Program-made: the position numbers and the translations under genes | Notes under the pieces: model-generated | What the model was told of the DNA's origin: nothing | The model's input: only the letters and a program-made list of their open reading frames with translations | The model's database searches: none | Assembly: GCA_016929065.1 (NCBI GenBank) | Contig: JAFGJO010000048.1 | Span: 1-52,439 of the forward strand | Source of the DNA: Spirochaetales bacterium | GTDB lineage: Bacteria > Spirochaetota > Spirochaetia > SZUA-6 > RPPD01 | Length of the DNA stretch: 52,439 bases | Reading direction: 5' to 3' | Shown here: positions 34,133 through 42,779 of the stretch, piece after piece | Position numbering within the stretch: the first letter of the stretch is position 1 | How the letters are laid out: every line of letters starts with the position of its first letter

Positions 34133-35143
34133 TTATCCGTCATCTTTATGTTGCCACCAGGGAGTGGTCCGATAGATTTGTTTGCCCGATGTATTGAAAA
34201 CGTACATGGAGTTCATGCTGTATCCAAGTTTATAACCGCTGAATTGGGATGCGGGAATTTGGTCGTGCTGCTGATAAATATTCAGCATGGAATACATAAA
34301 ATCATAATACAGGCCATGCGACCGTATGTATCCGTCAGTGTGCTCCAACACCATATCCCCGCCGCCGTAGTTTGTTTTTTGTGCCCCTCCCGGAATAATC
34401 GGGGGGAGAAAATACTGTGTTGAGAGTTCATATGGTTCCACCATGATGATCCCTTCATTTGTGCGGGTATTCCGCAGCAGTACTGCGGGAATGTCAAAGT
34501 CCGGGTCATATGAATAATCAGTGAAATAGAATCCCAGTTCGGCTGCATAATACACACCAGGCTGCCCAAAGTAAAAAGTATTGGTTGCTGTTGCGGGAGG
34601 TCCCGCAAGTGTTGAATAATTATATCTTTCAAATGATGTCTGATTATATCCGAGATCCCATACGGTCCGGTACATGACATATTCACCACTATTCCCGGTA
34701 CGGGCAATGACAAAATCGCCGGTATCGGGGTAGACCCGCGGGGTTATTGTCAGACTGCGTGCAACCATATCATACATGACATAATCCCTGCCGCAGACAA
34801 ACCGCAGAACTGTTGAATCTGACTCATTCATGAGCACCCTGCCGAATCCGGCAGACGATCCGGTAAACAAGACATCGAAATCACCGGTCAACACGACAAG
34901 TTTGTTTTCCTTGTCGGGAATAATCTGAACAATACAAATGCAGGTTTTACCATAGGAATCAAAGACAGAGAGGTCAAAAGATGTTGATGAATCAGGAAAT
35001 TGCGATTCCATATCTTTCAGTTGTGAAATGTCCGCAATAAAACGCGGAAACAGGTCAAGATATGCTTCATCGCACTGGACAAACATTACAGAAAGCAAAA
35101 TTACACAGGTTGAAAAAATGATTTTTTTTTGCAGTTTCATCAC
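34133..35143 (-). CDS. Lipoprotein, paralogue 2 of 2, with a spirochaete-type lipobox
   Basis: The 336-residue protein starts MMKLQKKIIFSTCVILLSVM and has FVQC with Cys24. Gln before the Cys is not accepted by the E. coli lipobox rule but fits the more permissive spirochaetal lipoproteins. The mature part is Tyr/Phe-rich and ends PWWQHKDDG. It shares the opening pattern C-D-x(4)-L-x-x-F-P and the terminal WWQ with the gene 14 bp downstream. It starts 8 bp after the barrel protein gene, giving a three-gene operon. Function is unknown. Confidence 0.8.
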   Translation of the reverse strand: MMKLQKKIIFSTCVILLSVMFVQCDEAYLDLFPRFIADISQLKDMESQFPDSSTSFDLSVFDSYGKTCICIVQIIPDKENKLVVLTGDFDVLFTGSSAGFGRVLMNESDSTVLRFVCGRDYVMYDMVARSLTITPRVYPDTGDFVIARTGNSGEYVMYRTVWDLGYNQTSFERYNYSTLAGPPATATNTFYFGQPGVYYAAELGFYFTDYSYDPDFDIPAVLLRNTRTNEGIIMVEPYELSTQYFLPPIIPGGAQKTNYGGGDMVLEHTDGYIRSHGLYYDFMYSMLNIYQQHDQIPASQFSGYKLGYSMNSMYVFNTSGKQIYRTTPWWQHKDDG

Positions 35144-35151
35144 ACCCTCCT

Positions 35152-36423
35152 TTAAAGCGGGAGTTTTGCTCCAAACGTCAGGATGGGAATCTGACCCCTC
35201 AGAAAAAAGAATTTGTTTCCAAGCAGATTATTGCCGATTCCCAGCCCCATTTTTATTTCTTCCCGGATAAAAAAGATTACACGCCATGCGCGGAATTCAA
35301 CAGAAATATTGAGCAGATTCAGATAAAAATCAGTAAAAAAATATGCTTCGTTGAGCTGAATATAGGTAAGAATCACCCCTGCACCGGCGGATAAATTCAG
35401 CCGAAAGGGAGAATTGGGTTCGCCAAACAAGTACATGCCGCCGAGAACCCGAATGTCATCGTGAAATACCGTATTGTCACCGCCGGAATCGCTGAACTGC
35501 AGAAAAAAGTAGTTCTCGGCTCCGACAAAGAACTGCAATGGCGTAATATAGTATTGATACCCAAGGCCGAATCCCGCAAATTGTCCCAGACTGTAGAGCA
35601 CCAGCCCCTCATGCGTGGTAATTTTTTCCATGGGCCGCAGCCGCAGCTCCATCCATTCCTCATCGAGCACAAACTCTTCCTTGTCCACATAATAGCCGTT
35701 CATCCGTTTTTCAACAGTCATCCTGGTGTTTACTGCAAGCGGCATATACGGAAGGACGAGCTTGCCGTCGGTAATGACACCCGCCAGAATTGTCGAATTG
35801 ACAAAAATCTCCGCTCCTTCATCCCATGAATAGAGAACAATCTGCTGAATAAATCCTTCGCGGACTGTTTTGACTTCCTCTCCCGTATCGGGGTCAATCG
35901 TTGTGGTCGTTGGTTCTGCTTTGGCGAGTTTTCCGGTTCGTGTGGAAAAATCCTGCACAACTTCACTGAGACGCGAGTACATTTCAAGGCTGGAACGGGC
36001 CCTGGTCGACCCCGCGAACACCCGTTTGCCATTGATATTCCAGACATACAGATCAAGGATAAATGAGGTATTTTGTTTGTAATAACTGACCACTGCAACA
36101 AAACTGCTTTTTTCCTGTGTAGCCTTCTCCAACAGAGCAGGAAGATAGGTGGTTTCGATATCCTCCTGTTTTGTATACCGGGAGGCAGTTTCGGCAAAAT
36201 CATACACATTGCCGCCGGGGATGGGATAAAACCCCTTTTGTTCGAATTCAATAAGTACGGCACGGGCAATAAGATCGGTGTATTTCGCATTGTCTGCGCT
36301 CGAAGTGTACACGACATTCCAGAAAAAACTCACCTGGTTGGTCGGAAGGGTTGACTGTGCAGAAAGAGAGACACAGAAAAATGCAAAAAATATAAAAACA
36401 CCCGGGGTAACAAACCTTTTCAT
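35152..36423 (-). CDS. Outer-membrane protein with PEGA-like segment
   Basis: I chose the ATG at 36423 (MKRFVTPGVFIFF, 423 residues), which has GAGGG upstream; the frame could begin 18 bp earlier. A signal peptide ends at SLSAQS. The N-terminal half is a soluble alpha/beta domain: LIARAVLIEFEQKGFYPI, later SSFVAVVSYYKQNTSFILDLYVW. It resembles periplasmic lipoprotein domains of the FlgO/CsgG type, without certainty. A PEGA-like segment (EIFVNSTILAGVITDG to MELRLRP, about 208-270) follows. The last 150 residues are amphipathic strands, ending GAKLPL. It is the first gene of the operon with the two lipoproteins. Confidence 0.72.
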   Translation of the reverse strand: MKRFVTPGVFIFFAFFCVSLSAQSTLPTNQVSFFWNVVYTSSADNAKYTDLIARAVLIEFEQKGFYPIPGGNVYDFAETASRYTKQEDIETTYLPALLEKATQEKSSFVAVVSYYKQNTSFILDLYVWNINGKRVFAGSTRARSSLEMYSRLSEVVQDFSTRTGKLAKAEPTTTTIDPDTGEEVKTVREGFIQQIVLYSWDEGAEIFVNSTILAGVITDGKLVLPYMPLAVNTRMTVEKRMNGYYVDKEEFVLDEEWMELRLRPMEKITTHEGLVLYSLGQFAGFGLGYQYYITPLQFFVGAENYFFLQFSDSGGDNTVFHDDIRVLGGMYLFGEPNSPFRLNLSAGAGVILTYIQLNEAYFFTDFYLNLLNISVEFRAWRVIFFIREEIKMGLGIGNNLLGNKFFFLRGQIPILTFGAKLPL

Positions 36424-36544
36424 CAAATCCCTCACACTCATTGTAATACTTTATCAGCTAAAAAAACAATATTTTGATCGAATATTTCCTTTTTGGCGAT
36501 TTTTAACTTTTTTGACAATCAATTGGTATAACTTTTTCTCTGAA

Positions 36545-38200
36545 TTATTTATGATCCATTTTCCGTACACCTGTCCATTCTGCAGGCGGATTCTGCTCGT
36601 ATTCCACACATTGTGTATACATCATGTTTGCAGCATGGTCATCTTTGAGTATGTTCAGGACATTGCGAAATCCTGCGGCGGCCTTCTGGAATTGACCTGC
36701 ATAATACGGCTCCATTGCATTATTATGAATCTCCCAGGCTTCGCGTTCCAGACTGCTGAGCTCACGCCGGGTGGTAAATATTCTTATCCCGTCGGCACGC
36801 CCCTTTACCGCAACCCTGTCGATTTCGCGGCAATACAACTTGTCCTTGATTTTCCGCTGAAGGCTTTCAGAAAACAATAATTTCTGTTTGTAATCCTTGG
36901 TTAACCCCTCCAGCCGTGAAGCCAGGTTCACCATGTCGCCGATAACCGTATAATCCATCTTTTTTTCTGTGCCGATGTTCCCCACAGTCACAAAGCCGTA
37001 ATTGATGCCCACGCCAATATGGAATGCCGGCATCCCCCGCTTGACCTGGTCGCGGTTAAAATCCAGAACCCGCTCTGTCATTTCAAGTCCTGCCATCACC
37101 GACTGGAGTGCATCATCCTCGTGCCGTACCGGCGCACCAAAAAAGGCCATGATCGCATCGCCGATATATTTATCTACAATTCCCTTGCGGCCAAAGATGA
37201 TATCGACCATAACAGAAAAATACCTGTTCAATGAGTTAACGATCTCGTCGGGAGGAAGCCTTTCCGAGATAGTGGTAAAATCACGGATATCAGAAAACAG
37301 GATTGACAATACCCGGTTGTCACCGACAAGCATTTCACCGGGATTTTCAAAAAATTTGTCGATGAGTTCCTGGGGGACATACCGCTGAAAAATATTTCTA
37401 ATTTTCGATTCGCGTTTCTGGGAAAGTACTGCATCCAGGGCGAATTTGCGAATCTGTCGGTCAGCCTTGCCCAGTTCGCCGACCATCAGATTAAAGGTGT
37501 GCGCAAGCTCTCCGGTCTCGTCCTGAAACTCTACCGGCACCCGCTTGGTAAGATCACTGTCCGTGATGATCTCTTTCATTGTGTTCACCACTGTAGTCAG
37601 CGGTTTTGTCAGTAATTGTGCCACGATATAAAGGATGATGACGGCAAAAATAATCGACACGATCAGGGTCCCTGCGGTCTGATAAGTGATGGTATTTACA
37701 TCCTTGAAAAATTCACTTTTTTGTTCGGTGATCATGATAAACCACCCGAATGGCTCGAAATAAAAACCTCTTCCGACCCGTTCAACCCCGCCGAGCGTTA
37801 TCGTTTTCAGTTCCTGTGACTTTTCATCGAACAGTTTTTTCAATATTTCTTTATCTGACTCAAGCAGTTCAATTTCGTTTGTCCGCATTGTCAATTCAAG
37901 ATTCTTGTCAACAGCAAAAATAAGTTCTGTGGGACTTTCCATCTTGTTGATGGCCTCGGAAGTGACTCCCGCCTGGGCAGCCTTGATCATCTCGGTGTTG
38001 TCCGTGAGGTTGTTGTCCACCAGAAGGCCCCATTGCTTTTCTGTTTCCTCACGGAGGGTTTTGACCTTATAGCTCAAAAAGCTGTTCGCAAGCCGGGTAA
38101 TTCCCGATGTTGCGGAAAAATACGCCCACATCCCGGAAATCCCCAGAAACAAAATCAACACCGGGACAACAACGAGAATTATCTTCGATCGTATCTTCAT
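36545..38200 (-). CDS. Membrane adenylate cyclase with sensor and HAMP domains
   Basis: The 551-residue protein has a transmembrane helix (about 7-28), a periplasmic sensor of about 150 residues, and a second helix (about 183-206). A HAMP domain (about 207-262, ending ETGELAHTFNLMVGEL) precedes a class III cyclase domain (about 290-470). Catalytic residues are complete: FSDIRDFT and YIGDAIMAFFGAP for metals, KKMDYTVIGDMVNLASRLE for the adenine-specific Lys and Asp and the Asn/Arg pair. It should therefore make cAMP. A C-terminal helical region (about 490-540) resembles a TPR. It is the only one of the four cyclase-like proteins here with all residues. Confidence 0.92.
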   Translation of the reverse strand: MKIRSKIILVVVPVLILFLGISGMWAYFSATSGITRLANSFLSYKVKTLREETEKQWGLLVDNNLTDNTEMIKAAQAGVTSEAINKMESPTELIFAVDKNLELTMRTNEIELLESDKEILKKLFDEKSQELKTITLGGVERVGRGFYFEPFGWFIMITEQKSEFFKDVNTITYQTAGTLIVSIIFAVIILYIVAQLLTKPLTTVVNTMKEIITDSDLTKRVPVEFQDETGELAHTFNLMVGELGKADRQIRKFALDAVLSQKRESKIRNIFQRYVPQELIDKFFENPGEMLVGDNRVLSILFSDIRDFTTISERLPPDEIVNSLNRYFSVMVDIIFGRKGIVDKYIGDAIMAFFGAPVRHEDDALQSVMAGLEMTERVLDFNRDQVKRGMPAFHIGVGINYGFVTVGNIGTEKKMDYTVIGDMVNLASRLEGLTKDYKQKLLFSESLQRKIKDKLYCREIDRVAVKGRADGIRIFTTRRELSSLEREAWEIHNNAMEPYYAGQFQKAAAGFRNVLNILKDDHAANMMYTQCVEYEQNPPAEWTGVRKMDHK

Positions 38201-38356
38201 ACTTCCTCAATTCTAATTTATACATCGGCGTTTTTCAATAATGTAAAAAGTATATGTTTTCACACATATAGACCTCTTTAGTGGAGGCCTTTCGGGTACT
38301 ATTATAATTATATGGACTTTCTAATGATTTGTTAGACAATTTTTCATTAAACTATT

Positions 38357-38417
38357 TTTTTAAAAAATCAGGTTCCTGAATCTCCAGACCGAATCTTCCG
38401 GACCGTCTTCAGGAACC
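38357..38417 (-). terminator. Terminator after fabZ
   Basis: The 10-bp arms GGTTCCTGAA (38371-38380) and TTCAGGAACC (38408-38417) pair perfectly around 27 bases. On the minus strand they are followed by TGATTTTTT. The loop is long but the stem is strong. The stretch 38201-38356 contains no gene. Confidence 0.75.
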
Positions 38418-38427
38418 CATACTACGC

Positions 38428-38856
38428 TTATTTCAGGCTGTCTTTGCTGCCGACCATACAGAGCCATTCTGCCTCGGCTGCGACTTTGTCATGTACAAAT
38501 ATTTTTCCTTCCTGTTTTATGGCAATTTTACTGATTTTTATATTTTTTACCACGATCTTCACCTCATCGTTGGGGCGCACCTGCTGGCGGAATTTGGCCT
38601 TGTCAACGGTGGCAAGAAAAAACAGGGCATCCTTGAGCGCACCAAGTTTTGCAACCCCTGCTCCTCCGCATTGCGCCATGGTTTCAACAAGAATCACGCC
38701 GGGAACAACCGGATATTCCGGGAAATGTCCTGCAAAAAAATATTCCTCATCGGTAAATTTTTTATACCCGATAATCTCCTCCCCGGTTGCAGATTCAATC
38801 CTGTCTACATATAAAAACGGTTTCCGATGCGGGAGTAATGATTCAACTTCACTCAT
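38428..38856 (-). CDS. fabZ: 3-hydroxyacyl-ACP dehydratase FabZ
   Basis: FabZ dehydrates 3-hydroxyacyl-ACP in type II fatty-acid elongation. LLPHRKPFLYVDRI (about 7-20) is the family opening. AGHFPEYPVVPGVILVETMAQ (about 42-62) contains the catalytic His and Glu in the hot-dog fold. At 142 residues the length is normal. It follows three radical SAM genes at a 105-bp gap and has its own promoter candidate, so co-transcription is possible but not proven. No other fab genes are in the window, which makes this location unusual. Confidence 0.93.
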   Translation of the reverse strand: MSEVESLLPHRKPFLYVDRIESATGEEIIGYKKFTDEEYFFAGHFPEYPVVPGVILVETMAQCGGAGVAKLGALKDALFFLATVDKAKFRQQVRPNDEVKIVVKNIKISKIAIKQEGKIFVHDKVAAEAEWLCMVGSKDSLK

Positions 38857-38918
38857 ATTGCTTCCTTTCGTTCCATAAACTCTTTTGCCTGCTTCGAGCA
38901 GGAGTACATAGTTGCCGT

Positions 38919-38947
38919 ATTGTATCGAATGTCAAACTGAAAGTAAA
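38919..38947 (-). promoter_or_regulatory. Possible fabZ promoter
   Basis: On the minus strand TTTACT (38942-38947) and TACAAT (38919-38924) are 17 bp apart, with a start about 55 nt before fabZ. A small palindrome CCTGCT-N3-AGCAGG follows within the leader. Confidence 0.45.
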
Positions 38948-38961
38948 GCAGAAAACGTGTC

Positions 38962-40125
38962 CTACCGCTGCCCGTACCGCTGAAATATGTCTTCAGAAAT
39001 AATATCGGTCTCATCAGCATAGCGGTTCCGGTATGCGTCGATCCACGCGTGGTGATAGTGCATGCAGCGAAGTTTCTCTCCCCGGGCCGCAAGCCGTTTT
39101 TTTTCCCGGCGGAGGGAATTCAAAAACGGGTCATTGAAAAAAATATCAGGTAAAGACCGGGTATAAATCGAGGCCCGGGAATGTGCGGCAGGAACGGCAA
39201 AACACGGGCCGATTTGGCCGTTATGGTATACGCAAAAGGTATAGGTCCCTGCAGGGCAGGCAGTGAATTGCTCCTCTGTCCCCAAAAGATCAAACGCGAG
39301 TATATTTTTTATCTGTTTGTTCAGCCGAAGTGTGATGTCAAACAAACTGCTGTATTCCTTTCCTGACAAAACATTTTCCCGGTCATTCGGATCCACCGCG
39401 CCATAGGGTAAAAACACAGCGAGGGAAACTCCCTGTTCTTGTAAAAATTTCAGATATCCGGCAGTGGTCACTTCTTTCCAATTCTGCCGGCTGACCATAG
39501 TCGAGGTTCCGAACAGCATGCGTTCTTTCCGCATAGCGTGCATCACGCTCAGCTGTGTTTCAGCCGCATTGGTTCCCTTGCGGGCATCGGTCGCTGCCGG
39601 CATCCCGTCAACACTGATCATGGGGATAATGTTCCCCGCCCGCTTCATGCTGCCTGCGTTTTCTGCCGATATTTTGAGTCCGTCGGTGAACAAGAGAAAC
39701 AATTGATGCCGCTGCCGGCCAAGAACCTTGATTAATGTATCAATATCTTCACGATAAAAGGGATCAGCACCAAGCATATATATTGTCGAAATATTCATGG
39801 ATGCAGCCTCTTTACACAGCAATGCAAGACGCGGCAGCGGTATCCGCTTTTTCTGGTCATGATAGGTTCTTAAAAAGCACCCTTTACACGATGCGCCGCA
39901 ATCCACAGAATCGATTATTTGAAGCGAAGTGGGAAAAGAAATGCCTCGAAATATTTTTTTTGACAAAGACCGGATATTTTTTTTCAGCCGGAGCAGGATC
40001 ACCCTGATAAATGCCCGGCGTTCAGCTTTGTGCACAATAAACAGCGCCCTTAAAGAGAAGCGAAACCACTGCGGGAAAAAACGGACAAGATAGTACAAAT
40101 TTGATGTCTGATTTCCAAAAAGCAT
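38962..40125 (-). CDS. Radical SAM protein 1 with variant SAM motif
   Basis: Radical SAM enzymes use a [4Fe-4S] cluster and SAM to make a 5'-deoxyadenosyl radical. The cluster motif is DCGASCKGCF (Cys76, Cys80, Cys83), in a basic, mostly helical protein of 387 residues whose first 60 residues are Arg/Phe-rich and may touch the membrane. The usual GGEP is replaced by LGADPF. Later cysteines (FTACPAGTYTFCV, QIGPCFA) could bind a second cluster. Its reaction is unknown. It is the third of a row of three different radical SAM genes, 22 bp after the second. Confidence 0.88.
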   Translation of the reverse strand: MLFGNQTSNLYYLVRFFPQWFRFSLRALFIVHKAERRAFIRVILLRLKKNIRSLSKKIFRGISFPTSLQIIDSVDCGASCKGCFLRTYHDQKKRIPLPRLALLCKEAASMNISTIYMLGADPFYREDIDTLIKVLGRQRHQLFLLFTDGLKISAENAGSMKRAGNIIPMISVDGMPAATDARKGTNAAETQLSVMHAMRKERMLFGTSTMVSRQNWKEVTTAGYLKFLQEQGVSLAVFLPYGAVDPNDRENVLSGKEYSSLFDITLRLNKQIKNILAFDLLGTEEQFTACPAGTYTFCVYHNGQIGPCFAVPAAHSRASIYTRSLPDIFFNDPFLNSLRREKKRLAARGEKLRCMHYHHAWIDAYRNRYADETDIISEDIFQRYGQR

Positions 40126-40147
40126 TTATTCCTCTATAATAGATCAG

Positions 40148-41503
40148 CTACACTTCGCCGCGTGCACGCTCGCTCATTCTTGACGCATGGTATTCTTTTC
40201 CTCTGCTGTTGTAAATACAGGCACAGACATCCTCATCCTTAAGCGACTGCAGTGTCGGGCAGAAGTCTGTTTTTTCAATATCCTGAAACCGGGCGCTCTC
40301 ATAGCTTTCAACCGCAAGAACAAACATCGCAATTTTTTGCTTTCTGCGGAAAACAAGACCCTGTATTGCGATACTGATCAGCTGAATGACTGCACGATAC
40401 CGGAGCCCGCGGATGACCGCCAATAAAGGTTTGATATACCGGTTCTGTATTGTTCTGCCGGGTGCAATCGACTGCAAAGCCTTCCATACATCCGGCACAC
40501 GCAGCAGATCTTTCATTGTATGGGTTTTCTTCGCAGTATTCACCACAACATTGACCACTGTACAATCAGGATGCATATACAGCCCCCAGGGCTGTATTCC
40601 GGGAAACGGCCAAAAATCATTCACGTGCATCGTGGTATGAAATATTGCTGCGCTGCAGATCCCGGCGAGTATAGTCTCGCGGTCGATAATCTCGAAATCA
40701 TCGATGCCGAACCGTCCCGAATTCACCGCTCCCTGAATCATAACCCGCTTTAACAGCGGCCCCAACCCGGCAAGATATTCAAGGAGACCGGGAAGCTCAT
40801 CTGCATTCGATCGGATCACCGTTGTCACAATGCCCAGGCGTATCCCTGCCCTGACAATATTCCGAAGTGCCCGTTTTTTCAAGGACAAAGGCCGGTCACC
40901 GCGCAGCAGTCTGTGTACAGCCGGATCAAGAGTATCAAACTGAATATCCACCTCCCATACACCTGCCCGTTTTACTTTTTTTGCGAACCCCGGGTCTCTT
41001 CCCAGACGATACCCGTTTGTCACGAGAATCGCCCGCATTCCCGTTTTCTTTATAATCCGTATAATTCCGAGGATATCCGGATGCAGGGTCGGCTCCCCTC
41101 CGAACAGGGAAACGGTTTTTATACCCCGGCTTTTCAGTCGTTTCAGTCTGACAACCAGTTGTTCAGCGGATAAAAACTGCGGGTGCTCCTGATACACGGC
41201 ATTTGCAAAGCAGATACTGCAGCCGGCATCACAGTGAAAGGTCAAATTCAAAAAGGTCGCATACGGTTTTTTATAAATTTTTTGTACAGGCCGATTCCTG
41301 TCAATATATGAAAAAAAGGACCTGTTTCTGTTTTGTATAAAAAAGTCTGCATTCGCCGAAAGCAGATATTCCTGCTTTTGCACCGGGCAGTCAAGTACTC
41401 CATAGATACAGTTTTCTCTCCTGACAATGCGTGCGTCATGCATGACCTGGCATTCCCGGCAGTAGGCAGATGTCCTTGAAATAATATGCACTGTCTGCAT
41501 CAC
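40148..41503 (-). CDS. Radical SAM protein 2 with N-terminal Cys cluster (Tes/MJ0619-like)
   Basis: The 451-residue protein has the cluster motif FHCDAGCSICF (Cys91, Cys95, Cys98) and SLFGGEPTLHPDI. Its N-terminus carries four further cysteines (CRECQ at 15-19, then Cys32 and DCP at Cys39), with the pattern C-x2-C...CP. This resembles the MJ0619/tetraether-synthase-type radical SAM family, which couples lipid chains. The match is by eye and partial. A C-terminal region adds a hydrophobic stretch (RYRAVIQLISIAIQGLVF, about 371-388). It starts 14 bp after radical SAM 3. Confidence 0.85.
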   Translation of the reverse strand: MMQTVHIISRTSAYCRECQVMHDARIVRRENCIYGVLDCPVQKQEYLLSANADFFIQNRNRSFFSYIDRNRPVQKIYKKPYATFLNLTFHCDAGCSICFANAVYQEHPQFLSAEQLVVRLKRLKSRGIKTVSLFGGEPTLHPDILGIIRIIKKTGMRAILVTNGYRLGRDPGFAKKVKRAGVWEVDIQFDTLDPAVHRLLRGDRPLSLKKRALRNIVRAGIRLGIVTTVIRSNADELPGLLEYLAGLGPLLKRVMIQGAVNSGRFGIDDFEIIDRETILAGICSAAIFHTTMHVNDFWPFPGIQPWGLYMHPDCTVVNVVVNTAKKTHTMKDLLRVPDVWKALQSIAPGRTIQNRYIKPLLAVIRGLRYRAVIQLISIAIQGLVFRRKQKIAMFVLAVESYESARFQDIEKTDFCPTLQSLKDEDVCACIYNSRGKEYHASRMSERARGEV

Positions 41504-41517
41504 TCCCGTCAGCCGGA

Positions 41518-42603
41518 TTAATACAGGATTTTGGGCTGATATACCCGAAACCCCTTCTCGCGCAGCGGCCTGATAATATCAGAGAGATAATTGTTGGCAT
41601 CAACCCTGTTTTTTCTTTTGTACGCTACCAGGGCCGGATTTTTCAAAATTGTTTGCAGTGGTGTTTCAAGCACGTTTCCATACGTCGGCGTGTATTCAAA
41701 ACGGTCTGTTCTGACATTGCCCTCGGGATCGATGCATACCTGGTGGTTTTCCCGGGGGACAATTCCATGGGGCGTCATTTTTCCAAAATACCCTTCATTA
41801 AAAAAAATCGGGTACTTGCGTACCAGCATTTGAAGATGCTTTAAAAACCGCAAACGGTCGATTTCCGGAAGAACAATCCTGTGATTTTTCACCTGGAAAT
41901 GAGAATAAATAACAACAACGCCCCTATCAACGACCGATTTGATAAAATCGGAATCAAGTTGTTGCAACCAGTCATCTGCCCGTGTTGTCAGTGAAATAGC
42001 GACCGATACATCCGCATCGACAAGCCGCTGTATTCCCGCCATTGCAGTATCAAAAACTCCCTTTCCCCGGACTTCGTCGGTCATGGATTTTGGACCGTCA
42101 ACACTCACCGCAAATGCAACATTCCTCCGTCCCCTGACCGCATGAACCAGGCGGTCGGTAATTAATGTTCCGTTTGTGCAAAAAGTGAAAAAGGCATTCG
42201 AATATTTTTTTATAAACGGGGCAATCATCGAGAATGATTTTTCGACCGTCGGCTCGCCGCCCATAAACACCAGCCGGCTGATCCCCAGCGCCATGGCCTC
42301 CCGGATAATCTTTTCAAGACATTGCGCGGTCATGAAGATGTTTTTATTCGGAGCATAACACTCCTTGCAGGCAATATTGCATTTCATTGTCGGCTCAATA
42401 ATGATCTGTTTCGGAAGAAACATCTTTGAGCCGTGAATCTGGCGGCTGACTGCATTGACCACACGCCCGCGGATGATCTGTGTATATAAAAACGGTACAA
42501 GGCGGGTAATCGGCTTGCTCAGCACATTCAGCCACAGATTCCCGCTGATATGCGTGCCGCCCGCACTGCCCAATGTGTCATGCCATAATCGATAAAATCC
42601 CAT
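41518..42603 (-). CDS. Radical SAM protein 3
   Basis: The 361-residue protein has the cluster motif KCNIACKECY (Cys75, Cys79, Cys82) and VFMGGEPTVEKS, then TFCTNGTLIT and AFAVSVDGP. These are the typical barrel strands of MoaA/PqqE-like radical SAM enzymes. The first 60 residues are hydrophobic/basic and unusual for that group. Only one cysteine (HQVCIDPEGNV) remains where a SPASM domain would have several, so it may lack auxiliary clusters. It is the first of the three tandem genes, with AAGGAG before the ATG. Substrate unknown. Confidence 0.88.
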   Translation of the reverse strand: MGFYRLWHDTLGSAGGTHISGNLWLNVLSKPITRLVPFLYTQIIRGRVVNAVSRQIHGSKMFLPKQIIIEPTMKCNIACKECYAPNKNIFMTAQCLEKIIREAMALGISRLVFMGGEPTVEKSFSMIAPFIKKYSNAFFTFCTNGTLITDRLVHAVRGRRNVAFAVSVDGPKSMTDEVRGKGVFDTAMAGIQRLVDADVSVAISLTTRADDWLQQLDSDFIKSVVDRGVVVIYSHFQVKNHRIVLPEIDRLRFLKHLQMLVRKYPIFFNEGYFGKMTPHGIVPRENHQVCIDPEGNVRTDRFEYTPTYGNVLETPLQTILKNPALVAYKRKNRVDANNYLSDIIRPLREKGFRVYQPKILY

Positions 42604-42779
42604 AAGATTCTCCTTATAGTTGCACAGCTGTCTTCTGACAAGATGTATTGTGTAAATTAATATACAGCACCAGACAGACTATGTCATTAATAAGCAGTTA
42701 CTCCATCCTTATTTTTATAGAGGGCATACCCTTTTCAATGCTTCCCTGATCCTGAATCCCGGTTCCACATCGGGTACTT

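Noticed and set aside
39464-39706. Plus-strand frame opposite the first radical SAM gene
   Set aside because: It is an antisense shadow with no ribosome binding site.
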